DNA of 33,231 nt from Gordonia desulfuricans NBRC 100010 (GCF_001485495.1 NZ_BCNF01000102.1:1-33231), one strand, 5' to 3'. Positions 9,101 through 16,148 are shown, counted from the first letter of the stretch. The notes: generated from the sequence alone by a model not told the origin. A program made the numbers and translations.

Positions 9101-9414
9101 CCGACGAAGCGCAACCCGGCGGCGGCGCAGTCCCGGGCGAACCGTGGGTCCTCGCTGAGGAAGCCGTATCCGGGGTGGACGAGCGTAGCCCCGGTATCGC
9201 GCGCGGCGTCGACGATCGCGGCCCGGTCGAGATAGGCACCGGCGCCGGCCGACTCGAGCGCCACCGCGACGGTGGCCGCGCCGACATGCGGCGCATCTGC
9301 GTCGTCGGAGGCGTGCACGGCCACCGTGCGATAGCCGAGTTCGGTTGCGGTGCGGATGATCCGGAGTGCGATCTCACCGCGGTTGGCCACCAGGACGGTC
9401 TGCCGGGTCGACAT
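6145..9414 (-). CDS. Single-chain acyl-CoA carboxylase (biotin carboxylase-BCCP-carboxyltransferase fusion), LCC-like
   Basis: A 1089-aa biotin-dependent carboxylase with all three functions in one chain. Residues about 1-450 are biotin carboxylase: GYGFLSED, the ATP-grasp glycine loop GGGGRGMRVV and EVNPRIQVEHTITEEVTG. A biotinyl domain around residue 500-575 has EAMKMEH, with the biotinylated lysine at 535. The rest is an acyl-CoA carboxyltransferase with both halves (GMRNHAKTDRIMEV, GRCFAGNAALAG; then LCDTPGFMVG and GYGLGAMAMAGG). Size and layout recall the single-chain long-chain acyl-CoA carboxylases described from mycobacteria, but the acyl substrate cannot be read here. The ATG at 9414 is preferred over the GTG at 9420 because GGAGGT is 6 nt upstream of the ATG. 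It overlaps or abuts the ligase stop, suggesting translational coupling. Confidence 0.93.
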   Translation of the reverse strand: MSTRQTVLVANRGEIALRIIRTATELGYRTVAVHASDDADAPHVGAATVAVALESAGAGAYLDRAAIVDAARDTGATLVHPGYGFLSEDPRFARDCAAAGLRFVGPSAGVLETFGDKAAARKAAEASGVPVLAATAGGIDLPAAERFLHAHPAGIMLKAVAGGGGRGMRVVRAGDDLAEAFRACTSEAELGFGNPALFAEQLCTGARHIEVQVVAADDAGHTRAAALGDRDCSVQRRHQKLIEVAPAPHLDDATRTALHRAAVTLIADQPYRGLATVEFLVAGDGFFFLEVNPRIQVEHTITEEVTGVDLVAVGLAVADGSPFAALGLPPAITAHAGTVDGALARADGVAIQARVNNESISADGQTVPDSGVLSVFSAPTGPGIRVDTYGRPGLAISPRYDSLLAKVIGHTRGGDLTVAAAKTAAALGEFVVEGVSTNIGLLRAILADADFTGGPVTTDYLTTRIGDLSVVAQELTRPSTSDRSADTAGARPASVEVADGEQLVSAPMAGVVVQIADTGTELAAERGLAVLEAMKMEHAVSVPFSCRVVRVLTTAGDAVAAGAPLAVIAPATAADLTAEDSVTDPDHIRPDLAEVFTRHDVTLDAARPAAVAKRHGIGRRTARENVDDLIDPGSLTEYGALALAAQRTRRSDEDLIANTPADGLVMGLATVGADRFGAAAAEVAVVSYDYTVLAGTQGMRNHAKTDRIMEVTRRKRVPFILFAEGGGGRPGDTDALGASGLEVGTFRAMAALRGVVPTVAVVSGRCFAGNAALAGACDVLIATPDANIGMGGPAMVEGGGLGVFRPEQIGPIDVQERNGVVHVTARDEADAVDIARRYLAYFQGDVDDWEAPEERMARHVVPENRLRAYDVRAAVESIADVGSVLELQPRYGAGIVTALIRVEGVAYGVIANSSAHLGGAIDAEAADKATEFLTLCQAHGLPLVSLCDTPGFMVGPDSENEATVRRFGRFFVAGARLTVPFGTIILRKGYGLGAMAMAGGSFHAPEFTVAWPTGEIGPMGLEGAVRLGFRKELEAQTDPAAREALFADLVAKAYQQGCALHAATTFELDDVIDPAASRSWIRRLARRRR

Positions 9415-9416
9415 GA

Positions 9417-11138
9417 TCACACCTCCGCCGCAGTCGCCGCCGGGGCGTCGACCTTGCTGAACAGGTCGCCCTTGCGGACCTTGCCGGTCGCCGTCATCGG
9501 CAGCGTGTCGAGGATCTCGATCTCGGGGACCTTGTAGCCGGCCATGTTGTCCCGGGCCCAGGCGACGATCTCCTCGGCCGCGGCCGCCGAGCCGGCGACC
9601 AGCTCGACGAAGGCGAAGGCCACCTGGCCGCGGGCGGGGTCGGGTTTGGGGACCACCGCGGCCCGCTCGACCGCCGGGTGCAGCATCAGCAGCGCCTCGA
9701 CCTCCGAGGGGAACACGCTCATGCCGTTGGTCTTGATCATCTCCTTGTTGCGGGCGAGGTAGTGCACCGCGCCCTCTTCGCTGAATTTCCCGACGTCGCC
9801 GGTGTGGAGCCAGCCGCCCCGGAGGGTCTCGGCGGTCGCCTCGGGATTGCGGTGGTATCCGGTCATCACCGACGGGCTGCGCAGGATGATCTCGCCCTCC
9901 TCGCCGAGCGGGACCGGCGCACCGTCGGCGTCGACGATCAGGATGTCGGTGCCGGGGACGGGCAATCCGCAGAAGACCGGTTCCTTGTCGAGGTCGCGGT
10001 CGTCGTCGGCGAAGCCGAGGGTGATGGTGTCGGCGGTGTGCGTCTCGGTCATGCCATAGGCACCCTCGCGCAGCGTCGCTCCGGTGGCCGCCCGCCAGCG
10101 TGCCCGAATCCCCTTGTCCAGCTTGAGGACGAAGGACACCGCCAGCGGCGAGGTGAGCGAGCCGAGATCATGGTCGGAGAAGTCGTCGCGGTCCATCAGC
10201 TCGACGTAGTTGTCGACGGTGCCGATCATGGCGCCGACCTGATGACGGGGCACCGCGTCGAGCACCACCTCGGCGTCCCAGCGGGTCAGCAGCACGGCCG
10301 TGCCACCGTTGATCAGCGGGATCAGGATGCCGAAGTCCTCACCGGCGATCCAGAACACCGGCAAGAACACGAGCACGGTGAGCGGGTCCTCACCCACCTG
10401 GTGGCCCATCGCGACGGTGGCGGTCGCAGCGGTGTAGACCATGTGGCGCTGGGTGTGTTCGCATCCCTTGGGCATGCCGGTGGTGCCGCCGGTGTAGTTC
10501 AGCGCGGCGAGCGCATCGGGATCGGTCGCCACCGCCTCCGCACGCGACGCCGACATGATGGTGTGCCAGTCGCTGCCCGACGGATCGGCGATCGGGAACG
10601 GTGCGCCGGTCGCATCCGGGGTGAGCATGTCGGACATGTCGGTGGTGGCCACCACGCGCAGCGGCGTGCGCTCACGTACCAGGGAGACCAGCGGTGCCAG
10701 GGCGGGCATCGTGAGGATCACGGTGACGTCGGCGTCGGTGAGTTCGTGGACGAGTTCGTGTTCGCGCAGCATCGGATTCACCGGGACGTGGACGGCGCCG
10801 GCCTTGAGGATGCCGAGCATCGCGATGGAGAACTGCGGACAGTTGCCGAGGTGGACACCCACCCGGTCCCCCGCCGCGACGCCGTTGTCCCGTAGCCATC
10901 CGGCGAAGCGATCGGAGTACTCGTCGAACTCCGCATAGCTGATCTCGCGCCCGTAGAAGGCGATCGCGGTGCGATCGCCTGCCACCGCGGCCCAGTGCCG
11001 GAGGTGGTCGACCAGGCCCATCGTCTCGATCGGGTAGTGCACTTCTCGCGGCACCTGCGCGGGCCAGTTCCGTTGCTGCACCTCACGGATCTCCGTCAGT
11101 GCGTCCTCGAGTCGCTGCAGCGCCGCGTCGGTTGTCAT
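9417..11138 (-). CDS. AMP-forming acyl-CoA synthetase / CoA ligase
   Basis: A 573-aa ANL-superfamily adenylating enzyme. Signature pieces are the P-loop-like YTGGTTGMPKGCEHT (about residues 190-205), the A5 motif YGMTETH, the hinge GGWLHTGDVGKF and the C-terminal catalytic lysine in TATGKVRKGDLF. It activates a carboxylic acid to its CoA thioester with ATP, and the product probably feeds the downstream carboxylase. The overall wording resembles CaiC/medium- to long-chain ligases, but chain length is not predictable. The reading frame runs further upstream, but the ATG at 11138 with GGGAG just before it, and the normal family N-terminus MTTDAALQRLEDALTE, mark the real start. It is the first gene of the block. 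Confidence 0.93.
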   Translation of the reverse strand: MTTDAALQRLEDALTEIREVQQRNWPAQVPREVHYPIETMGLVDHLRHWAAVAGDRTAIAFYGREISYAEFDEYSDRFAGWLRDNGVAAGDRVGVHLGNCPQFSIAMLGILKAGAVHVPVNPMLREHELVHELTDADVTVILTMPALAPLVSLVRERTPLRVVATTDMSDMLTPDATGAPFPIADPSGSDWHTIMSASRAEAVATDPDALAALNYTGGTTGMPKGCEHTQRHMVYTAATATVAMGHQVGEDPLTVLVFLPVFWIAGEDFGILIPLINGGTAVLLTRWDAEVVLDAVPRHQVGAMIGTVDNYVELMDRDDFSDHDLGSLTSPLAVSFVLKLDKGIRARWRAATGATLREGAYGMTETHTADTITLGFADDDRDLDKEPVFCGLPVPGTDILIVDADGAPVPLGEEGEIILRSPSVMTGYHRNPEATAETLRGGWLHTGDVGKFSEEGAVHYLARNKEMIKTNGMSVFPSEVEALLMLHPAVERAAVVPKPDPARGQVAFAFVELVAGSAAAAEEIVAWARDNMAGYKVPEIEILDTLPMTATGKVRKGDLFSKVDAPAATAAEV

Positions 11139-11217
11139 CTGCTCCCAATCCCTTTCGGTTCCCACCTGCCCGCCCGCACCGATCTCGCACATCACGGCCG
11201 GGTCGCGTTCGTGAGCC

Positions 11218-11247
11218 ACCTTACACACGAACTTGAACCTGAGTTCA
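11218..11247 (-). promoter_or_regulatory. Operator-like palindrome and -10 ahead of the acyl-CoA ligase
   Basis: The inverted repeat TGAAC-CTGA-GTTCA occupies 11234-11247, nested in a wider GAACT...AGTTC pair. On the minus strand TAAGGT (11218-11223) could be the -10, which would put the palindrome over the -35 position. The arrangement suggests repression by a TetR or FadR-type fatty-acyl regulator. The leader from here to the ATG is about 80 nt. Confidence 0.45.
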
Positions 11248-11311
11248 GCTCCATACCGGGCGGATGACGGTGGCCGACATCTCATGTGACCCACACCACA
11301 AGGCGACGTTG

Positions 11312-11326
11312 CGAGTGACACACTCG
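11312..11326. promoter_or_regulatory. Perfect inverted repeat CGAGTG-ACA-CACTCG
   Basis: Six-base arms with a 3-nt spacer in the divergent region between the acyl-CoA ligase and the reductase-desaturase pair. It lies 15 bp upstream of the TTGACA at 11342. Probably a protein-binding site; binder unknown. Confidence 0.4.
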
Positions 11327-11341
11327 GCGATATCCGCACCC

Positions 11342-11390
11342 TTGACACCCATCCGCGCCCCCGTGGCACACTGTCGGAGTACACATGTAC
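11342..11390 (+). promoter_or_regulatory. Predicted promoter of the reductase-desaturase operon with palindrome at +1
   Basis: A consensus -35 TTGACA (11342-11347) is followed after 19 bp by CACACT (11367-11372), a weak -10. The inverted repeat GTACA-CA-TGTAC (11379-11390) would cover the transcription start, where a repressor could block initiation. The leader to the ATG at 11423 would be about 40 nt. Confidence 0.4.
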
Positions 11391-11422
11391 ACCGAATCAC
11401 GCCCAACGAACGGAGCCAGCCC

Positions 11423-12529
11423 ATGAGCATCCGCCTTCCGGACGTCGTGACGTCCTTGGTCGAGGCGACCATGTCGCCGCATCCGGTCGACCGCTACCTC
11501 GAGCTGATCGATCCGCGGCTCACCTGGCGCGACCTGCGCGCCACCGTCACCCGCGTCGAGCACCCCACACCCCGCACCGTCCGTCTCACCCTGGCCCCCA
11601 CCCGACGGTGGCGTGGCCACGAGGCCGGACAGTTCGTGCAGCTCAGCGTCGTCGTCGACGGTGTTCGTCAGACCCGCTGCTTCTCCCCTGCCAACGCGAG
11701 CGACGGCGCCGACGGCACCGTCGAGCTCACCGTCACCGCCAATCAGAGCGGCGGCGTGTCCGACCACCTGCGTACCCACGCCCGGGTCGGCGACGTCTAC
11801 GGACTGTCCCAGGCCACCGGTGAGTTCGTCCTTCCCGACGCCGGAGTCCGCACCCCGGTGTTCATCAGCGGCGGCAGTGGGATCACACCTGCTTTGTCCA
11901 TGCTGAGAACACTTGTATCGAATCGGTACAGCGAGCCGATCACCTTTGTCCACTACGCCCGGACGCCCGCGGACGTCGCCTATCGGGCCGAACTGACCGC
12001 TCTGGCTGCGGTGAACCCCGCCATCGATCTCCGGGTCCATTACACCCGCAGTGCCGCACGCGGGATCGGCGAGGGGGCCACGATCGGCGGCCACTTCACC
12101 CCCGAGCACCTCGACGGCATCACTGCCGCCGACGACGCGGATGTGTTCGTGTGTGGACCGCAGACACTGATGGACTCCGTCGGCGCCCACATCGAATCCG
12201 CCCGCCCGCACGCCCGCATCCACACCGAGGCGTTCACCCTCGCGGTCCCGGCACCGATCGATCCCGACCGGCCGGTATCCGGTGAGGTGGCGTTCACGCG
12301 CTCGGGGCGCACCGTGGCCAACGACGGCCGCACGATCCTCGACCAGGCCGAATCGGCCGGGCTGCACCCGGAATCGGGCTGCCGTATGGGGATCTGCTTC
12401 TCCTGCACCGCCGTCAAGAAGTCCGGCACCACCCGCAACGTCCTGACCGGCGAGACCCACTCCGAACCCGACTGCCGAATCCAGTTGTGCATCAACGCAC
12501 CTGTCGGCGACATCGACATCGAGGTATGA
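11423..12529 (+). CDS. Ferredoxin reductase-type electron donor with C-terminal [2Fe-2S] domain (Rv3230c-like)
   Basis: A 368-aa flavo-iron-sulfur reductase. The FAD-binding domain contains RCFSPANA, the NAD(P)H domain contains FISGGSGITPALSML and FVCGPQTLM, and the C-terminal plant-type ferredoxin domain has its cluster cysteines in CRMGICFSC and a last cysteine in RIQLC. Such proteins pass electrons from NADPH to a membrane desaturase. The neighbour one base downstream is a DesA3-like desaturase, the same pairing as M. tuberculosis Rv3230c-Rv3229c, so it is very likely the desaturase's dedicated donor. The frame is open further upstream, but the ATG at 11423 with GGAG 8 nt before it gives the conserved N-terminus MSIRLPDVV. 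Confidence 0.92.
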   Translation: MSIRLPDVVTSLVEATMSPHPVDRYLELIDPRLTWRDLRATVTRVEHPTPRTVRLTLAPTRRWRGHEAGQFVQLSVVVDGVRQTRCFSPANASDGADGTVELTVTANQSGGVSDHLRTHARVGDVYGLSQATGEFVLPDAGVRTPVFISGGSGITPALSMLRTLVSNRYSEPITFVHYARTPADVAYRAELTALAAVNPAIDLRVHYTRSAARGIGEGATIGGHFTPEHLDGITAADDADVFVCGPQTLMDSVGAHIESARPHARIHTEAFTLAVPAPIDPDRPVSGEVAFTRSGRTVANDGRTILDQAESAGLHPESGCRMGICFSCTAVKKSGTTRNVLTGETHSEPDCRIQLCINAPVGDIDIEV

Positions 12530-12530
12530 C

Positions 12531-13715
12531 ATGACCACGAAGACCCTGAGCCCCCAGAGCCCGTCCCCGCTGACGTCGGGCACCGACAACGCCGATCCCA
12601 ACACCGTCGTCCTCTCCTACGAGCAGGTCGAACAGCTCGGCCGCGATCTGGACGAGATCCGGGCGCGCGTCGTCGCCGATCTCGGCACCCGCGACCGCGA
12701 ATACCTCTATTCGGTGATCCGCGCCCAGCGCGGACTCGAGGTGGCCGGCCGCGCGCTGTTGTTCGTCGGGTTCTTCCCGCCCGCATGGCTCGCCGGTGTC
12801 GGCGCGCTGTCGGTGTCGAAGATCCTCGACAACATGGAGATCGGCCACAACGTCATGCACGGCCAGTACGACTGGATGCGCGAGGACACCTACAACTCGC
12901 GCGAATTCGAGTGGGACACGGTCTGTCCCGCCGATCAGTGGAAGCACTCCCACAACTACCTGCACCACACCTTCACCAACATCATCGGCGAGGACCGCGA
13001 CATCGGCTACGGCGTCCTGCGTATGGCCCGTGACCAGAAGTGGAACCCCTACTACCTCGGGAACCTCGGCTATGCGACCGCATTGATGCTGCTGTTCGAG
13101 TGGGGCGTGATGTTGCACGATCTCGAGGCCGAGAACATCGTCGCGGGCAAGCGACGGTGGTCCGACATCAAGGGGCTCGTGAAGGGCATGTGGCGCAAGG
13201 CCAGTCGTCAGGTCCTCAAGGACTACGTCGTCTTCCCCGCCTTGAGTGGCCCGATGTTCCTGCCCACCCTGCTGGGCAACGCCACCGCCAACCTGGTCCG
13301 CAACGTGTGGGCGTACTCGATCATCTTCTGCGGCCACTTCCCCACCGGTGCACAGACATTCACCTCCGAGGAATGTGTCGACGAGACCCGCGGCCAGTGG
13401 TATCTGCGGCAGATGCTGGGTTCGGCCAACATCACCGGCAGCCGGCTGTTCCACATCATGAGCGGCAACCTGTCGCATCAGATCGAACATCACCTGTTCC
13501 CCGACATCCCCGCCAGCCGCTACCCGGAGATGTCCGAGGAGGTCCAGAAAGTGTGCGACCGCTACGGACTGCCGTACAACACCGGGCCCCTGCACGCCCA
13601 GCTCGCCTCCACCTGGACGAAGATCGCCAAACTGTCGCTACCCAATTCGATGACCCGTGACGACGACGATCTCACCGTCATCGTCGAGCGCACCCCCTCC
13701 GCCCGCACCGCCTGA
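12531..13715 (+). CDS. desA3: Acyl-CoA (stearoyl-type) fatty acid desaturase, DesA3-like
   Basis: A 394-aa membrane-bound di-iron desaturase. The three histidine boxes are visible: HNVMHG, HSHNYLHH and HQIEHHLFP. Hydrophobic stretches lie near residues 65-100 (LLFVGFFPPAWLAGVGAL) and around 180 (LGYATALMLLFEW). The family introduces a double bond, usually delta-9, into long-chain acyl-CoA; in M. tuberculosis DesA3 makes oleoyl-CoA with electrons from Rv3230c. Here the donor gene ends 1 nt before this ATG, so the two are probably translated together. The regiospecificity is inferred from the homology only. Downstream there is more than 500 bp of non-coding repeat sequence. Confidence 0.92.
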   Translation: MTTKTLSPQSPSPLTSGTDNADPNTVVLSYEQVEQLGRDLDEIRARVVADLGTRDREYLYSVIRAQRGLEVAGRALLFVGFFPPAWLAGVGALSVSKILDNMEIGHNVMHGQYDWMREDTYNSREFEWDTVCPADQWKHSHNYLHHTFTNIIGEDRDIGYGVLRMARDQKWNPYYLGNLGYATALMLLFEWGVMLHDLEAENIVAGKRRWSDIKGLVKGMWRKASRQVLKDYVVFPALSGPMFLPTLLGNATANLVRNVWAYSIIFCGHFPTGAQTFTSEECVDETRGQWYLRQMLGSANITGSRLFHIMSGNLSHQIEHHLFPDIPASRYPEMSEEVQKVCDRYGLPYNTGPLHAQLASTWTKIAKLSLPNSMTRDDDDLTVIVERTPSARTA

Positions 13716-13736
13716 TCCGGTGATCTGACGAGCGAC

Positions 13737-13820
13737 GTCGAAACCTCTGCTGGTTGCGCTGGGTGACGATCCCCCTTCCGAGGTGGTCACCACCCGGCCC
13801 CGGCCGGCGGAGGTTTCGAC
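13737..13820 (+). other. Long imperfect hairpin downstream of the desaturase gene
   Basis: The 11-bp GTCGAAACCTC (13737-13747) is perfectly inverted at 13810-13820. The following nine bases on each side also pair if G-U is allowed on the plus-strand RNA. An inner GGTGAC/GTCACC pair (13762-13767, 13786-13791) extends the structure. The G-U pairs make it far better in plus-strand RNA than in the opposite orientation. No U-tract follows, so it may protect or process the 3' end rather than terminate. Confidence 0.5.
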
Positions 13821-13858
13821 ACGCGTCGTCGCTGCGCTCCTCGCGGCTCAACCACCGT
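13810..13858. repeat. Dispersed-repeat-like element (GGTTTCGACACGC...CTCAACCACC)
   Basis: Wording of the form GGTTTCGACACGC, a stretch rich in CGCTGCGCTC, and CTCAACCACC is, to my knowledge, common as an intergenic repeat in high-GC actinobacteria. Only one copy is visible here, so the dispersed nature is prior knowledge and not shown by this window. Confidence 0.35.
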
Positions 13859-13865
13859 GCCACGC

Positions 13866-14164
13866 ACGGCACGCGACGACGAAGCCGGCGCAAACCAACA
13901 CCGGGCGCCGTCGCCTGTCTGGACTGACGAAGAGCGAGGGAGCTTGCGACCGAGGCGATGAGGAGGGAAGACGGGCGGTAAGGCGCACGGTACGCGACGA
14001 CGAAGCCGGCGCAAACCAATACCGGGCGCCGTCGCCTGTCTGGACTGACGAAGAGCGAGGGAGCTTGCGACCGAGGCGATGAGGAGGGAAGACGGGTGGT
14101 AAGGCGCACGGTACGCGACGACGGAGTCGGCGCAGACAAGCACAGACAAGCACCGTCGCCTGTC
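13866..14164. repeat. 121-bp tandem repeat, about 2.5 copies
   Basis: Unit 1 is 13866-13986, unit 2 is 13987-14107, and a diverged partial third copy runs 14108 to about 14164. Units 1 and 2 differ at only three positions, all C/T. The third copy contains a 10-bp direct repeat, CAGACAAGCA, twice (14133-14142, 14143-14152). The period is not a multiple of three and the reading frames inside are low-quality, so it is non-coding. It fills most of the gap between the desaturase and the next gene. Confidence 0.85.
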
Positions 14165-14171
14165 AACGCTC

Positions 14172-14177
14172 TATCCT
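14172..14177 (+). promoter_or_regulatory. Candidate -10 (TATCCT) for the 111-aa protein gene
   Basis: TATCCT lies just after the last repeat unit and about 50 nt ahead of the ATG at 14230. No convincing -35 is seen. An AAGGAAG ribosome site lies further on. Confidence 0.3.
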
Positions 14178-14229
14178 GGGTACCGCCCGTGCTGCACCCC
14201 TTCTCGTAGGACAAGGAAGCTGATCGGAC

Positions 14230-14565
14230 ATGGTCGATCGCATCGAACGCAACAAGGACATCATCCAGGAGCTCGTGGAGTCGACGGCCACACATGTGGG
14301 TCAGATCGCCTCGATCATCACGACGGCGGTCGCCGATGTCGCCCGCGAGGTGGGTGAGATCATCACCGACGGTTTCGAGATGCGCGAGGCGGCGCGTCGT
14401 GCCGGCGCCGACAGTGCCACCGTGATCGATGCCGAGTTGGTGTCGGATGACGCCGTCGACGAGATCGAGCCCGAGTTCGACGAGTTCACCGGGGCCGAGG
14501 CGCTCTCGGAGATCAATCTCGAGGCCGTGATGGAGGCTCCGGTCACTCCCGCCGACACCGAGTGA
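14230..14565 (+). CDS. Small acidic protein of unknown function
   Basis: A 111-aa protein I do not recognise. The N-terminal 65 residues are predicted helical with alternating hydrophobic positions (IIQELVESTATHVGQIASIITTAVADVAREVGEIITDGFEMREAARR), suggesting an amphipathic or coiled-coil segment. The C-terminal part is strongly acidic (repeated D/E around EIEPEFDEF) and probably disordered. There is no signal peptide, membrane segment or cysteine. The ATG is preceded by AAGGAAG about 10 nt upstream. Codon use matches the neighbours, so it looks like a real gene. It stands alone, with repeats on one side and a separate promoter for the DUF4395 gene on the other. Confidence 0.75.
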   Translation: MVDRIERNKDIIQELVESTATHVGQIASIITTAVADVAREVGEIITDGFEMREAARRAGADSATVIDAELVSDDAVDEIEPEFDEFTGAEALSEINLEAVMEAPVTPADTE

Positions 14566-14629
14566 CCGGCCGGCGGGGAGCACCGGCTGCCCGGCGTCGC
14601 CAGACTTTTGCCTGCGGTGAGTTCAATCT

Positions 14630-14658
14630 TTGCCGTGCCTGTGATCGGCGCGTAGGTT
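14630..14658 (+). promoter_or_regulatory. Predicted promoter of the DUF4395 gene
   Basis: TTGCCG (14630-14635), a 17-bp spacer and TAGGTT (14653-14658) give a standard housekeeping-type promoter. It would start transcription about 28 nt before the GTG at 14693. Confidence 0.5.
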
Positions 14659-14692
14659 CGTGCTGATCTGGACACGACTGTAGGAGGATCAC

Positions 14693-15193
14693 GTGTCGGC
14701 GAGTTCGGTGTTCACCTTTCCCAATCCGGTCAACGACTACGCTGCCCGGTCGACGGCCGGCCTGGTCGTGGCGCTGGCGATCGTGACCATCGTGGTGAAC
14801 CACTGGGCGCTCTATGCGCTGGTGGCGATCGGGTTCTTGCTGCGTGTCCTGTCCGGGCCGCGGTTCTCGCCGTTCGGTCAGCTGTCTGTGCGGGTGATCG
14901 CACCGAAGGTCTGGCGGAAGACCAAGCTGGTGCCCGGGCCGCCGAAGCGTTTCGCACAGGGCATCGGACTGGTGGTCTCCACCGTTGCACTGATCTTGAG
15001 CGTGCTCGGCTTCGGGCCGGCCGCGCAGATCGTGCTCGGTGTGCTCGTCGTCGCCGCCACCCTGGAGTTCGCCCTCGGATTCTGCTTGGGCTGCACTGTT
15101 TTCGGGTTCTTGCAGCGGCGGGGCATCATCCCCGAGACGGTGTGCGAGGCGTGCAACAACATCTCGTTGCGCAGCCCCGCACACACGGGCTGA
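14693..15193 (+). CDS. DUF4395 membrane protein with CxxC motifs
   Basis: A 166-aa integral membrane protein. The opening FTFPNPVNDYAARSTAGLVVAL is typical of DUF4395. Four hydrophobic segments are seen, at about residues 22-36, 42-56, 93-109 and 111-131. Two cysteine pairs, CLGC near the end of the last membrane segment and CEAC near the C-terminus, could bind metal or form a redox pair. In other actinobacteria DUF4395 proteins are, as far as I recall, often linked to thioredoxin-like or rhodanese genes, but no such partner is here. The GTG start is fixed by AGGAGG about 6 nt upstream. The stop lies 1 nt from the converging ppx stop. Confidence 0.85.
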   Translation: MSASSVFTFPNPVNDYAARSTAGLVVALAIVTIVVNHWALYALVAIGFLLRVLSGPRFSPFGQLSVRVIAPKVWRKTKLVPGPPKRFAQGIGLVVSTVALILSVLGFGPAAQIVLGVLVVAATLEFALGFCLGCTVFGFLQRRGIIPETVCEACNNISLRSPAHTG

Positions 15194-15194
15194 G

Positions 15195-16148
15195 TCAGTC
15201 GAGCAGACCCAGGGCGATCCCGTCGAGGATGTCGTGCTCGCTGACCACGAGTTCGGTGATGCCCGCCCGCTCGGCGAATTCCCGGGCCAGTTCCATCGCC
15301 ACCAGCGATCCGCCGCCGATGACGTCCACCCGGCCCGGATGCATCGGCCCGAGGGCGGCACGCTCGGCGCGGGTCATCCGTACCAGGCGCCACCCGATGT
15401 CGTCGAGATCGGTATGCGAGATCCGCGACAGGTGGATCACCTCCGACCGGTATTCGTCGAGGCCTGCGGCCAGCGCCGACAACGTGGTCAGGGTGCCTGC
15501 CACCCCCACCCAGGTCCGCGCCCCGGCCACCGGGACCGCCGCGAATGCCTGCGCCAGCCGCCCCCGGATGAATTCCTGGGCGTCGGCGATCTCGGCGTCG
15601 GTGGGCGGGTCGGACGGTAGGGCACGTTCGGTGACGCGGACGCATCCGACGTCGGCGGAGTATGCCGCCGACACCCCTGTCGCATCACCGACGACGACCT
15701 CGGTGGAGCCGCCGCCGAGGTCGGTCACCACGAACGGTCCGGCGGCGGCGTCGAGTTCGCCGACGGCGCCCCGGAACGACAGCCGTGCCTCCTCGTCGCC
15801 GGTGATCACCTCGGCCACGGCACCGGCCACCACCTTGCCGAGCAGGGTCGCCGTCATGTCGAAGAACTCGTCGCGGTTGGATGCGTCACGGGTGGCCGAG
15901 GTGGCGACCATCCGCACCCGTTCCGCCCCGGCGTCGACCATCATGTCGACATAGTCGGCGAGGGCGGCGCGGGTGCGTTCGATCGCCTCGTCGGCGAAAC
16001 GCCCGGTCGCATCGACGCCCTGACCGAGCCGCACGATCCGCATCTCGCGGTGGATCTCGGCGAGCGGTCCGTGTTCACCGTCGACGGCCCGGGCGATGAG
16101 CAGTCGGATCGAGTTGGTGCCGCAGTCGACGGCGGCGACGACGGTCAC
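15195..16148 (-). CDS. ppx2: Ppx/GppA-family exopolyphosphatase
   Basis: A 317-aa member of the Ppx/GppA family (actin-like ATPase fold). The N-terminal phosphate loop VAAVDCGTNSIRLLIA and the second phosphate motif DLGGGSTEVVVG are present, and the length equals that of the short mycobacterial enzymes (Rv1026 type) that lack the C-terminal HD domain. The family cleaves terminal phosphate from polyphosphate or from pppGpp; short actinobacterial members act mainly on short polyphosphate. The GTG start overlaps the DUF501 stop in a GTGA, implying coupled translation. The order matches Rv1022-Rv1026. The symbol ppx2 is by synteny. Confidence 0.92.
   Translation of the reverse strand: MTVVAAVDCGTNSIRLLIARAVDGEHGPLAEIHREMRIVRLGQGVDATGRFADEAIERTRAALADYVDMMVDAGAERVRMVATSATRDASNRDEFFDMTATLLGKVVAGAVAEVITGDEEARLSFRGAVGELDAAAGPFVVTDLGGGSTEVVVGDATGVSAAYSADVGCVRVTERALPSDPPTDAEIADAQEFIRGRLAQAFAAVPVAGARTWVGVAGTLTTLSALAAGLDEYRSEVIHLSRISHTDLDDIGWRLVRMTRAERAALGPMHPGRVDVIGGGSLVAMELAREFAERAGITELVVSEHDILDGIALGLLD

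Noticed and set aside
13866..14164. Possible CRISPR array
   Set aside because: The units are 121 bp and nearly identical throughout, with no short repeat alternating with unique spacers and no cas genes nearby.
13678..14583. Minus-strand frames through the tandem repeat
   Set aside because: The repeat period of 121 bp is not a codon multiple, and the translations are basic low-complexity sequence that changes frame with each unit.
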